Shown here one piece after another: positions 34,778 to 47,376 of a DNA stretch of 64,000 nucleotides. This DNA is from Numida meleagris. Taxonomy: Eukaryota; Chordata; Aves; Galliformes; Numididae. The notes under the pieces were generated by a model. That model searched no databases. It was not told the DNA's origin and worked only from the letters and a program-made list of their open reading frames with translations. The position numbers were made by a program, and so were the translations under genes. Where the stretch lies: assembly GCF_002078875.1 (NCBI RefSeq), contig NC_034410.1:84727052-84791051 (forward strand). The letters are read 5' to 3'. The first letter of the stretch is position 1; each line of letters starts with the position of its first letter.

Positions 34778-37700
34778 ATTTAATAATGCTTTCAGCAAAA
34801 GGGGAAAAATCTCATTGTGCTGTTAAAGCAATGTCATCACCTCTGAGCTAGCTGGAGAAATTTAAGACTGCCTTCTGCATACCTTTCCCGTGTAATCTTT
34901 TCAGTGGCTTCTCCAACTGATTCTTAGTTTGCCATCTAATCTAGAGACCTGCTGCATTAAAGGACACTAACTTACTGATGCTGCCTAAATCTGTTCTGCC
35001 TGAGCCAGAATAAACAATAACCAAATCCTGTGAAGTGAGTGAGAGTACAGCACAGCAGCTGTATTGCTGACCTGCCTAGTGAAAAGCATCTGTCTTTGCT
35101 GAGCTACCTCGTATTCAGAGAATGTCAACAGAAACCATATATTCCCCACCTCTACTATCCTTTTCTCTTTTGGGACCTTGTGTATTTTGCCACATTTAGA
35201 ATTGAATGACAGAAATAACCTTTTCCTCCCACTAAGAAAGATAGCATGACATAGAAAGCTGACCTGAAATCTTCTGTCTGAAGAAGGGACTTTGTGATGA
35301 AAAAGGGACAGTTGGAAAATAGTTTCTGACATTTTTATTTTCTGTTTCTTAGTTTCTACATTTACAAAGTCAGCATGAATTTTAAAATGTTTGACATGTT
35401 ACTTCTAAATGGAGGTTTCTAAGCTTTAGAACTTGAAATATGTTTAATAGTTTGTTGTTACGCACAGACAGATCTCATCATACACCTCCAAATCTCTGGT
35501 CCTATCACTCACTGAAATGAAAGAAAAACAAAGATTCAGTCTGTTCTCCACAAGAAGATGTGAGGCACAGACTCAGCACAATGGCTTCTGCCCAAACATT
35601 TTCTTCTCTACAGATGTACTGCAGTCTACAGTCTACAGTGGAAAGAAGAAACAAAGGCTATCACATATGACCACCATTTTCATGACTCAGCTTCTGGGGA
35701 AGTCCCAGATATACATAACCTCACAGTCATGAGAATCTGTAGCAACTGATATTGCTTTAGTCTTTCTTTTCCATGCCTTCTCCAAGGCCTGTTCAGGACT
35801 TGATATCTCTGTCAAATATATGCTCGTTAGACAATCAATGCTTATGGTTGTGGTTTTTTATATGGCAGTGAATTTTTTTTTAAATTATGAACTTGAGACC
35901 TTTTGAATTCTTAAGATTGCCTTTATTTTGGTTTTCGTCTCTTTTTCTGGGTGCCATGAGAAATCTCAAAAAGAATTCACAGTATTTTTTCATGTTTATA
36001 AAGACAGTTTTTGCTGTCTGGAGTGAAGATATGTTACAAGTTTAAAACCACTGCTTACTTACTTTTTTCCTAACTCAACTACTTTTGTACTAATACTGCA
36101 GTATGACAGGCAATATTTATATATTGTATAATTTGTATTTCAATTTAAAGTGTTTTTATATTTTCCTGAACATAGTATGTTCAGAAAAGGAGTCTGTAAT
36201 GGAGGCATCAGTTTTAACTAAGCTGCTGCAGAGAGCTAGTAGAGGTTTTCATTAATGTCCCTGATAGTTTTGGTAGATTTTTTCTGTGGAAATATTATCT
36301 ATTACCTCTTTAAAATGTTTGTATTTTTTTCATTAGTGAAGTTGTCAGTGTCAGCATTTTTTTCATTTTAGTGAAGTTGTAAGTGTCTACAAGTTGTGTA
36401 TCTGCTATATGTTTCTTCTCAAAGACCTAATGAAATTTACTCTCCTACTTTTTCAAAGAGTATCTTTTTCTCTTATGCTGTAATGATGTTATTTTCTTTT
36501 TTTTTTTTTCAGAGAGTGCATGGAGGTTTTGTCCTCATTCCTCTACGGTGGTTTTAAGTTTTCCTGAATATTCCCTACTTCCTCACTGTTTTCACTGTTT
36601 TCCATTTTAGCAATGAACTTGAGCTGACTTAATCTGTCTCTTAGGGAAAAAGTCTTCTTTGAATTTTCTTCATGCATGAACGCTACTAATGTTTTCAGAG
36701 GTGACTAGAAATGAAAGTGGTGACTGGTATTCCTACCACTTTACAGACCTTTTCTGTTCCAGCTGATACTAATTATCATCTTGCCATAGGTTTCTAAATG
36801 AATTACATACTGATTGAAATTTATTATGGACTCTCTGAATTTATTATAATCTACTTTTCAATTGGGGAACATCAATCTATTTTGTTAATTGTCTTTATGA
36901 TGGTGCTTTGAACACTTTCTTCCAATACTGACTATTTTATTCTTCAAGAATGTCATGAAAAGACATTGTTTAAATGTTGAGAATTGACATTTGCCTTCAT
37001 TTTTCTGCAATTTTTAGGGATCTGTGTTTACTTTTTCTATTTTTTTCTTGTTATTACTAAATAGGCAGATAGTGAGGAAGAATGTGAGGTTCATTTACTT
37101 TGTTTTCAATTTCTTCCATTTCTGAGTAGTTGATAGTATATACCTCCAGGGATATCACACCTGAATTTGCCTGTCCAACAGAGAAATAAATCTACGAGAC
37201 TTCAATAACAATTACTTACAAGTATTAATTTCTTTCTTCAGAAACCTACTTTCAAAACATTTTTTATTTTTTATTTCCTCTCACATTTCTTTCTCAGCAG
37301 AATAACAAAGATTCAAAGATCAGGCGAAAAACTGAAAGTTTCCAGGTATATTATGTCTTCATTTTGTGATATCACGTGAATCAAATACTTGATTATTTTG
37401 AGTAGTTAGCTTTTGTAACATTAAATAGAGGAAGTATCAGTATTAGTTGTGTTATTCATGTATACATATAAATAAGTATATAAATTCACTCATTATATTT
37501 CTGCTTGGGCATCAGACATTTTTATCCATGAAGTTTAAGTAACATTCTTTCTTCAGTTCTTTCTAATTAGGAGGTTCAACAGAAACCAGCAATTTTGTAA
37601 TTCTGTTCATGATTTATAATTTCAGAAAACCCTAGGTGCAAACCTACATTCCAAATATCCTCATTTAAAAATGGACGACTGTAATTATATGATCATTTCA

Positions 37701-38149
37701 TTTCAAATCTGCAGGGGACAGTAACTCAATATAAAGCATGAAAAAATTAATGAGAAGCTTAATTATAATAATATCATTAAATCCTAATAGGAGAAAAAGT
37801 CTGCTTTATTTTAGCTTGGACATGTAATATAATTTTATTACAGAATTGTAGAATTCAGAATCTTCTGAATGTTAAGAGAAACTAATAATGTAACTGAAGA
37901 GACTGGATAATTTTGTTTTTCCTTTCCCTTTTTACCTTTTAAATATAAACAAAAAGTGAAAAAATAAAAGAAAAACTCTTCACAGTGCATCGGCTTTTGG
38001 AAAAGATAAAATATCATTTAACTAAGATCATCCATAGATTTCCCACCAATATTTAGCACTTGACTATAAAAGTTTGGCAGTTGCTGCATAGTTTTTCGCA
38101 GAAAGGTAATTGTTCTTTAACAGTTAGATGGTAAATAACTTCATTCAGA

Positions 38150-38480
38150 GTGGCTCATGATAGGACCTTTGAAGTGAATTACTTTCTACTTTAAAGAGCA
38201 ATGTACAAATGACAACAACCAAACTTCAGTTACCATGGCTACAGAATGCAATCTGGCACAATTTTATTCATGGCATATTAATATTTAGCAGTTATTAGAA
38301 TTTCTCTATTTTTTGTCACATTCACAATCCAGATACTTTACAGAAGTTATTTATAAAGAGCACAACATTCCTGAACACACAGCTCTGCTGGTGACAAATG
38401 TTTAAATGTGGAGTGCATTAGTGAGGCATCAGACATTGTCAATAATGCATGCTCACCACCATTTAATTATTTTGAAAACA
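38150..38480. promoter_or_regulatory. Possible conserved non-coding element
   Basis: A repeat-free AT-rich stretch is rich in factor-like cores (CAACAACCAAACTTCAGTTA, GTTACCATGGCTACAG, TTATTCATGGCATATTAATA, AATAATGCATGC). No reading frame explains it. The call is texture-based and weak. Confidence 0.15.
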
Positions 38481-41400
38481 TCTGTTGAAGTAAAATATGT
38501 TCCAGAGGGGAATAAGGAAGTCAAGTGCATTAGTGACTGTGTTAACCACATTTCGCTGTGTAACATAGAAAACCCTAAAGGGAAGACCAGGTTCCAAGGA
38601 CATCAGAAGAATGTGAAAAAGTCGACTTCATTTTCAGTCTTTGCAGTTAAGAAAGGAAGTGTTTTATCTTAATCTTTTGTGTGGGATTGGCTTCCTGAGA
38701 ATTTTCAAAATAGTGATTAAATATCATATAAGAACTTGTGTCTGAAATCCTTTATTTTTCCTTTAATACATTTGAGTCTCTGCCATATGCCTTTTGAGAA
38801 ATCCTAAACAACTACTGATATACTGTGATGTCCCTGCATTACTATACTCTCAGCCGTTAGTGAAAGTGATTTGGTAGTCTCCCTCTCCTCGGTCCTTCTG
38901 CCTTCCTTTTATTTTTTTGGTTTCCCTCTAAGAATAAATGGTTTATTTGCCTTTCAGTTTTGTTTTTCATATCTTAGTCCAAATGTTAGAAACAATGGCA
39001 ACAACAACAGCAACTCCAAATCCTTCCCTAGATGATTTCAGAGCTTAATGTAGGTAAGTAAGCCTGTGTATGTATATTTAAAATGTCTCCAAAATTTCAT
39101 CACATCAGATTTCAGAGATGACTTAGAGAGAAATGCAGGATGCTTAATGAGAAAATAACATATTCACTTAATTCTTGTTATACACTTTTTACAAACAACT
39201 TTGACCATCAAGTTGTTAACTTGGTGGGTCATAATTTGCCATACAAACAGCTAATACACTTATTGTCAGGGTATGTGAATACCCTGATATGCCGCAAATA
39301 GTATCAGATAGCAGTCTTATATTACGCAGTCATGAGTTTAGAAACAGAAGACATTCTTCCTCCGTGGTTAGTTCCTCTAACAACTGTGCTGAGAGGAAGG
39401 GTGCCAAATGATGAAGACAACAGCCTAGCATGGCACACTCTGCAATTTAACTTCCCTGTAAGTCTTTGAAGATAATCAGTGGAGATAGACTGGATCCTTC
39501 AAACAATGTAAAAAGTCCATGCAAGATACTCACAGAGGAGTGAACAGTAGTAGCAGCTAGCAGGGAATGGTAATGCTGTCCTGAAGAAGTCTGTGTATAG
39601 CTGAAAATGCTACCAAAGTGGAAAACAAAACCAGACTAGAACAGCAGTAAAGGGGGATTTTGTGCAGAACAGGTGACACTATGGTCATGGAGAGAAACTG
39701 ACAGAATGAGAGAAACTATAAAGTTTCAGAGAGGATGAAGGCTCAGGCTGAAGTCAGGAAAGAAAATGAAAAGGAGTAAACTCTAGCAGGGAAAATACAG
39801 TTTGATGTACACTTGAGAGGATGGGTGGAAGCAACGTCCTGTCTTCAGGCAGTCAACTAATGAACACAGCCCATGGTGCTTGGCTCCCCATCTTAGAGAG
39901 AAGGGTGAGTCCTCCAGCAGTATTTGAGCCCTCTTAAAGTGTGATTAATCTTCTAAAAGGTTTGTCTATTGACTGTAGGGGAAACACAGCTGATGCGATT
40001 CCTAACTGAGACCCCATCATTAAATGTTCAAAGTTTGGCAAGATGAGTCTAGGCTAGGAGTATATGGAGTTAATAGTTTTATACCTTTATCGCGACAGGC
40101 AGCCAGTACTCGTGTTAATAGTAGAAACTCTCTGAAAGCCATTGGAAGAATTCTGGGGAGCTCTACTGCTGCATGGTCCCTTTCATCAACCTCTTTAGTA
40201 TGACAAATAGCTTGAGGCTGCCTACCAGCCAGTTATTTTTAAAGGTATCTGAAAGTGGCTAGAAACATCTGTTGAAAGACATCATTTTGAAATGTTTTTT
40301 CCATGGTGTAAAAACAAGACAAAACAAGCTGAAAATACATAACTACATTTCCACCAATTCATTATTTCCATTTCTTGATTTTCTCTTGAAAAACTACTCT
40401 GACCATATAAAATAGATCTCCAACCAAGAAAAATGCACTGAGAAGAAAACTAAGATTTCTGTGTATGTAAGTCAGGACTCCAGAAGTGATAATAATTCTT
40501 CACTTAAAATTATCAGTGAGAAATATCACAGAGCACTTTTACTAGATTTTTGAAAACATGGGGCATAGCTTGTGAATAGAATTGTTACATTCTCGCTATT
40601 CCCCTCTGCAGATAGATGGGGAGGACAGGGATTTATCACTACAGTTTTCTCACCATCCTAAATGAGTCAGTCCTAGAGAGAATGGTTTTACACAGGAAAA
40701 GAACTACATAAAAACTACATAAAAAGATAGTATAGTCTTCTGGGATGGCACAACCACGAAAACAATGCAGCAAACAAAATCCCTGTTTATGCCAGAAAAG
40801 TATCTCTAGGAAAAAGCTTTTACAATATGTAATCACCGAGTAGGTGAATTACGGTTTTATTTGCACGGTTGTGGAGATGATAAAATAATGTTAGCAATAT
40901 TGCAATTCTTGAGTTCCTAAACTTGGCACTTCTCTTCTGTAATGTCTTTTTCCAAATATCTGAAGACTGTTTTCAGAAATCAAGCCCATTGTACTTTTTA
41001 CCATATGTACTGTAAATGTTGTAGTCATATATATAGATATATAGGATGCAGCTGTTTATTTTCAGCTGTTTGCTAGGCCTTCTTTATGTTGTTCCAACTT
41101 CTAAGGTTTTCTGGTGTCATTTGAAATATGACAGTTTAGAAATAGTTACAATAGAGAACTGGCTGCATATAGTGTTTTTTCCTAATAGTTCATATTGAAA
41201 ACATGTTGTTCATTATTTTGTTCCAATACTGAGTTCCTTTAAGTGGAACAGTCAGATAATACAAAAAGTTTCTACCAGTGAGTTTTCTCCATGTGCAGTC
41301 AGTTAAAAAAAAAAAAAAGTTTTGTATATTTAACATAATTTAACATCTCTACAGCCTGAGCAATTATCCTAATAGCAGGGAACCAAGGCTTACTGGTAAG

Positions 41401-42023
41401 TTTTATCCTCCCTTTGTCAGGCTTGTTTCTTTGATATTAGTATCTAGATGCATACCACAGGGTGAAAGAGTTTTATTAAAGGAGGGTCAGCATCCTGTTA
41501 ATCTAATTTAAAAGCATAAAGGGGAGTAGAAGAGCATTAATTGATTTGTTGGGAGGGTTCTGACTCCAGCCAGCCTGATCTCACTGTTTACACTCTCTTC
41601 ATTTAGATGATACTGAAGAAACTACTTGAGCAGTAGTACAACATACACATATTGTATTTTGGCTGCAATTTGAAAAAATAATAATTTCTATAACAGATGT
41701 TATATATTACATTTATGTATTATGCAAATACATTTTTTTTTTAATCAAAGGAATGACTCATAATCTAGACCACAATTTTCAATGATCAGCAATGAGACAT
41801 TTTTAATGTAATGGTGACAACTCTCAAAAAAATGGTTTTCAGCACTAAGAAATTAAACTGTTTCAGTATCATGGAGCAGGCTGCTTGCAGAATGGAGAAT
41901 GACATATTATAGAAATGTAGTATTACGAGGACAGTCTTGAAACAAATGAGAAAAAAATACTTCTGGATTTTCCTGGATACTTCATTTAGCAAGGACAATT
42001 GTTGCAGTTCCAGGTCTAAAATA

Positions 42024-42580
42024 TGTAGATTGCTCTGAAAGTAATGCCTCCTATTTTTTCCATGGAAAGCATAACAGATACAAAGAGCACAATAATGTTA
42101 TTTGATAGAGCAAATTCTCAGCTACAAAATACTATTTTTCAGCGTAGCCACACCATTAGCTGATTCACATGGATGAGCAGATTGAGACAATGGTCATTTC
42201 ATGATGTGTCAGCTGTGCATGGCCATCCAGAATGTGGCTTTCACATTGCTGTTGCTAGTGTTGAAATGCACCACTCACTGCCTCACTGTGCTCACATCCA
42301 CTGTTTGGTCTCCATCAATGTTCAGCAAGTGTTGATGAATGTCAATGGGTGCCATTTTTTCCATATTGAGGAATTCAGTGACACCCCTTTGCTTCATATG
42401 TTCTTCCATGTTAGATGCCATTGTGTGAGACTGCCCCTGTGCTGCTGTCTGTCATACGGCAACAAAATGGAATGGAATACTGGGGGGAAGGTTCAGCCTC
42501 TACTGCCATACCAACACCTGCCTATGATGTCATGTACCAATACAATAAAATTGGAGGCATTATTTTTGGAGCAGCCTTCA
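42024..42580 (-). mobile_element. Mariner-type DNA transposon relic (Galluhop-like), internally deleted
   Basis: A 557-bp element is bounded by TA on each side (42022-42023 and 42581-42582) and by terminal inverted repeats. The left end reads TGTAGATTGCTCTGAAAGTA and the right end, inverted, TGAAGGCTGCTCCAAAAATA, with about 30 of 37 positions matching over the ends. The minus strand holds the start of a mariner transposase (MKQRGVTEFLNMEKMAPIDI, then DGDQTVDVSTVR), broken by a stop and then by deletion of the catalytic region. A short 3' end follows. The family name rests on my recollection of the avian Galluhop ends, with 'gaaagtaatgcctcctat' as its signature. Confidence 0.9.
42275..42421 (-). 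pseudogene. Mariner transposase N-terminal fragment
   Basis: 48 codons from ATG at 42421 encode the first helix-turn-helix of a mariner transposase, which binds the terminal repeats: EEHMKQRGVTEFLNMEKMAP, DIHQHLLNIDGDQTVDVSTV. A TGA interrupts it where related proteins continue 'RRWVVHFS'; the sense text resumes after the stop (VVHFNTSNS). The DDE/D catalytic domain is absent, so the copy could only have been mobilised by a transposase supplied elsewhere. The longer open frame on the plus strand across this region is antisense. Confidence 0.85.
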
Positions 42581-42582
42581 TA

Positions 42583-45500
42583 TATTTGGAGTGATAGTTC
42601 TTTTGCTTCATAGCTTGTTTTTCCACATGACTCACACATTTTCCTAACTAGTCTGAGCCTTCTTTTATATGTGATTAGAAAACAAACGAAAAAAAAACGT
42701 GAAGAACAGAGGGAATCTCCTCATAGACAAGTGAAAAAGAAGTATGCTAGTAGTTCTAAGTGCATAAGAAACATGGGCACTCATTTTTATGGATTCATAC
42801 TGAAGATTGATGGAGTTGATATTTAAGAAGGTGCAGTCTCTAATGGAAAATTTGATTGAAGTTTTCCCATCGTGGGAGCTTTTACAGGATTCCATTCTCT
42901 ATGGATTCTCTCCATGTGAGCCTTTTCTTACGTGGGGACAATAATAAATATCTATCAGGACATTTATTTTGACAAAACTTGTGGGAGTTATTCTCTCTAA
43001 CATTTCTATTTCTCTGTCATATTTGAGTGACTCTGACCAATGAATGAAAAATTACTGGGGGAACAACAGGTGTACATATTCATGTACAACGGTAAGATTT
43101 TTTTTTAGAGAGATGTGAATCATTTAACCAGGTTAAAAGTGCAACTATTTCAAAAAATCAATTTTTTTTGAAATAAATACTCATTGAAATTTTTGATGAA
43201 AAATTTATCCTAGCGATTTGACAGTGTTTTCAGGTCCTTCAATCCAAAATCAGAATATTTCTAAAAGATCCCAGCACTTGAAAAAATTCAGATGTTTATG
43301 TGATTTCTACATTCTAGAGAAATAATGTACTGTTGTTCATAATATGTCAGTTGACTGTAATTAATCAAACAAATACAAATTCAGATTTCTTATACAAAAT
43401 GTTTTGTGTAATGGCAGTAATTTAGGCATCCAAAAAATGTGCCTGAGATTTAGGTTTGCATAATACATCAGTTGAGAACATATTTATGCTTTTTAAAGAG
43501 ATCCTAAGGGAAAGAAATAATCCTGAAAGAACTAGAATCCTTCCTGGGGAGGCTCCAAATCTGTTAGCGTGAGACAGTTGCTCGTGTCAAAGCTAAAGAA
43601 ACAGCTTCTATGAACTACATAAAACCTCCTTCTTTACTTTGCAGTGGGTCAGCAAATCTCATAGGTCCCTGAAATTCCATATAATTATATAGCTATAGTG
43701 TAAGAGCTCAGATTCACAAAGACTGAGAAGGAAAAGACTTGCCTGTATTTCTTTGAGTGCATGACACTGCTGACAGTAATTCACTCTCACTGTGTCCTGA
43801 TCATGGCAAAAGAACATACATTTTATGAAGATTCTCAGCTATTAGGGAGCTTGTGAGTCCAACTCTTAGCCATGGTCTATAGGAAACACCTTTCCTCCAG
43901 GATCTGGGCTATTGGGGAGTGGGAGAAAAACCAGGAATTTGATTTACCTGATGCGTAGCAGAGTCCTTAAGCGATGTTGCTGCTCTTCAAGTGACCTGGG
44001 AGAGAATGGAGAAAGGGCTAGCAAATGTTCATCTGGAAAACACAATCTACGACAAAGGAATCCCAGAGCCTTTCTGGCCCAGAAGTGACTAGATTGCCTC
44101 TTTTTTCCCCATCAACTCCTGAGGGCACAGTGGCCCAATCCTTGGTGGAGTTCAGCTCAAAGCATCCATTGAGAACACTCAACTTCTCTGGCCAGCATAT
44201 CCTCTTGCCACATGGCTGCTCTGGGTCTCATCTCTTTGAAGTAACCTCCAGCTTCATGACAAAAAGAACGTCCTATTAGAAATGCTGCCCCTTCATAAGA
44301 GATGTTCATCTACCACTCCTGCCATGGGGTAAGAAGATGCTTCAATTTTTTTCCTAGCTCCCCTACAGAATCACTCAATCTGGAATTTTGATCACATCAA
44401 TCAGTCTCAATGATAGTTATAATTAAATATTCAAAATATATGCCAGAAAGAAGACAGTTGGGGAATACATGTAATAATCCGCTCAGGTAGATGTCTCTTG
44501 AGAAAATAAAGTTGTTTAATTCATACCCTCCAAAGATCCATTTTTACTGAATTAACAGTTTCCTAATTCTACTCCATGTAAAAGTGGTGTAGTCTTTTTT
44601 TTTAATCTGATTTCTGAACATAGCTGGATGAATACTAAAACACAATAATTGTAAACATTTGTTTCAGTCCTGACAGATTTTCAGCTTTAACCAGGTCAGT
44701 TTTTATTCAAATGCTGTTTTTTTTTTAAGTCTGCCTTAATATGCAGCAACATTTGCTTTTCATGTTTATGTAATAAGAATGTCACTGCCAAAGAAACTGG
44801 CTAAAAATTCATAGATTTTGATTTTGCAACCTTGAGATAGTTTTCAGTTCTGTTTTCTTAAACCGTTTTCATATGTAAAGGAAGATGAAAAGAGTCAAAA
44901 CTCACAGCTGAAAACCTGCTTTCCTGCTGGAAAAGACAGAGTTTGTCATGTTAAACACATTTCAAAGCTGAATGCTAAGGCTGAGACAGTAACCTTGGGC
45001 TGAGGGTACAGTAGTTAACCAGGGCAGTTTAAACTCTTACATCCTTTGTACAGATCTGCTGCTACATTACTCTAAATGAAATCCACCAAAGTTAGAGGAG
45101 AGCACTTAAGTAAACAAAACCCATTCGTAAAAATAAGCTCATCGTGAAGATCCCTCCATACTTTTTTTTTTTTTCTGGAAGCCACACTTCAATAATTCAG
45201 CAGGAGCAAGAACCTGCAGATCTTACAGCATATTTGATGTGCCAGCAAACAGACTGGAGATTGTTTCATTTCAATTAGCCCCTTTGTTGGCAACAAAAGA
45301 CTGACAAACACACTGAGAGAGGGACAGGCATATGGCACTTTTGCTTTCCACTTTGCTTTTTATTCGATGATAGTTCTCTTATCGCAGCTTCTCACCAATT
45401 CCCCCTCCTGGTACCTGCTTCCTCCTTTGCATACTTCATCTGCTATTGTTCTCCATGTATCGTCTTACTTGGGATCAAGTGATTCTCTCCAGCACAAAAA

Positions 45501-46065
45501 TAAGACGACATATTCCTTTCCAGCCTCTTCTGATCTCCCAGGCTAATTGGCTCAGGTGTAAACCAAGCCAGCAGGGCTGCGACTTTGATGTGACACTTTA
45601 GAGCGGTGCACCTGGTAACATCCCTGTTTGTGTGTCAAATACCAGCCGGCCCTGCCTGCTGCTCAAACCCAGCTAATAAAAACGCTAGTAATCACGTTGT
45701 ATTACAAGGCTCAAATTCATGCTGTTACTTTATTGCAAGGTTGTCATTAATTTTGCAGGGTGAACCTGGAATCTGATCTGACCTGTTTTTAATAAGTGTG
45801 GGTCTGTGTGCAAGTGTGTAAGTGAGTGACAGAAAGGTGACTGCCAGCTGTTTCTTCTTTACATATGGTGTTACCCTTCGCTTTGATCAATAATGCTGTT
45901 TCACTTAAAAAAGAAACTCATTTTGTAAGGATGCAGAAGAGGGGCCTTGTTACCTCCCTTGTCCCTGTGGTTTATTTGTAAAGCATACACAATTAAAGAA
46001 AGGTCAGTCAACAGTAAGTAATCTTATTGCTTTGCTGGAGATTGTTCACCTCCTTTCCTCTGTAG
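42583..46065. other. Anonymous AT-rich DNA, about 3.5 kb
   Basis: No gene or repeat was recognised up to the candidate peptide gene. The open frame at 44025-44279 has no signal, family or splice support. The segment at 45541-45880 is listed as a possible regulatory element. Confidence 0.5.
45541..45880. promoter_or_regulatory. Possible conserved non-coding element upstream of peptide gene
   Basis: A repeat-free, GC-richer segment contains GGCTAATTGG, an E-box in CAGGTGTAAAC (CAGGTG at 45553-45558), a CACCTG E-box at 45609-45614, GCCGGCC, and AATCACG. It lies 0.2-0.5 kb upstream of the candidate signal-peptide exon at 46066. It could hold that gene's promoter or a distal developmental enhancer. 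No TATA box stands out in the last 200 bp before the exon. Confidence 0.25.
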
Positions 46066-47376
46066 AACTGGACAAGCCACTACATGGTTGTCTTGCTACT
46101 ACTGCTTGCAGTGGCATTTGCTAGAAATACGAACATAGGTAAGCACGGGGAAAAAGTAATTTTAAAAAAAATGTAAAAATAGGTCTAAAATCTAAACATC
46201 TAAAATGAGAATTTTAAAATTCTTCTGAGTTACCAACATTTCTTTTAACATTTGTAAAACTTTACATGTATATATGCACATGCATCTTTGACTTTTAAAC
46301 AACTAAATATATACTTTTTTTTTTAATGTGGGGAAACTTTCAATTCTCCCAGAACTCTTTGTAACTATGACCATAAATACACTCAATACTTAACAAAGAT
46401 GTTTTCAACGATAAATTTATTGTCTGATCAGGCAGGAGCAGCTTGAATTTGTAATGATGGGATAGGAATGTAGAAGAACAATAAGAGTTTATTTTTGGAT
46501 ATATACTATTTTCACCAAATAACTTGAACATTGCTGTTACTCATTTTGGTCACAATGGAAAACTGCTTTTGAATGTTGAGAGTTAGAATCACATAGTACA
46601 GAAGCTAAAATGTATAAGAACTTAGGTTAAGGTAAATTCTCAAGTAGTTAGCAAGGCAGATTAAAGGCCTTTTATAAGATTAATCAAAATTATATCTAAT
46701 TTCTGGAAATACAATGAAGAAATAAGTAAAACCCTTAAACTGAAGTTTAACAGGATAAAAATTCTCAAAAGGAAATGTACATCACAGATTTCTTTTCTTT
46801 TTCTTTTTTCCTTCCCTAAACCTCTGGAACAGAGGTTTTCAGCTTTCAGCCATTTTAAACATGGCCAGGAGTCCTTAGAAGAATGCTGGAAGTCAACAAC
46901 TCAAGCAGAACTTCACTGAATCACAAAGTGAGCCACTGAGTGCTCTATCTGCACTGCAGGCATTCTATCCTCTGCAAAGACTGACAAATGATCAGATCTT
47001 CCCATAATAGAGGTCTTTTGTACTGTCTAAAATAATTTCATTTATGTTAAATTTTGTTTTTCATGTAGAGAAAAGGTGTAAATTGACAATGATGTCAATC
47101 TGAATTATATGAATATGAAAATTACAGTGGTGTGTGTAATTTTTTTTTTGTGTGAAAATTTTACAAATCTTTTGTCTACTTTTAGGTTCAATTGTTTTTA
47201 AAGATGGCTTGAATTGTCTATGGAAATGGGGTAAAGAGTGTAGTGATGAAAAATGCAGAATTGTACTGAAAATTATCTCAGGTATTATCAGAAAAAAGAG
47301 TAGAGGGTGTGAAGATGATGATATAAAAAGTGCAAGAGTAAAGCAATTCAGTAGATGCAAAAATAAAGCAAAGTAG
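46066..47376 (+). CDS. Candidate small secreted cationic Cys-containing peptide, two coding exons
   Basis: Predicted coding exons are 46084-46138 and 47186-47376, joined in phase 1 to give 81 aa. Exon A starts after a pyrimidine-rich acceptor (CCTCCTTTCCTCTGTAG, AG at 46064-46065), has ATG at 46084 and encodes MVVLLLLLAVAFARNTNI, a signal-peptide-like leader with likely cleavage after AFA (residue 13). It ends at the canonical donor ATAG/GTAAGC (46139). Exon B follows the acceptor TTTTGTCTACTTTTAG (AG at 47184-47185) and runs to TAG at 47374-47376. Cysteines fall at residues 29, 37, 42, 60 and 76 (C-x7-C-x4-C-x17-C-x15-C). There are 18 Lys/Arg against 8 Asp/Glu. IVLKIISGIIRKK could form a cationic amphipathic helix. 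The architecture recalls host-defence or secreted signalling peptides, but the Cys pattern is not the beta-defensin one and I do not recognise the family. An upstream non-coding exon is implied by the first acceptor. A lost gene or chance remain possible. Confidence 0.45.
46139..47185 (+). other. Predicted intron of the candidate peptide gene
   Basis: The interval has GT at 46139-46140 in a GTAAGC donor and AG at 47184-47185 after a T-rich tract, giving an intron of 1047 bp. It contains no recognised repeat. Confidence 0.4.

Larger units (their letters stand above)
32317..42021. other. Anonymous AT-rich DNA, about 9.7 kb
   Basis: No gene was recognised. The stretch contains a Cys-rich frame at 33280-33525 (listed), an A/G-only tract at about 34085-34165, a (TTG)n microsatellite at 34746-34777 and an imperfect tandem repeat of TTAGTGAAGTTGT near 36333-36380. 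Other open frames are short and lack support. Confidence 0.5.

Noticed and set aside
42173..42613. 146-codon plus-strand open frame, rich in His and Cys
   Set aside because: Antisense of the mariner relic; the minus strand holds the transposase N-terminus and the ends are inverted repeats.
46014..46065. Possible donor (ACA/GTAAGT) just upstream of the leader exon
   Set aside because: Pairing it with the acceptor at 46065 would give a 52-nt intron, below the usual vertebrate minimum.
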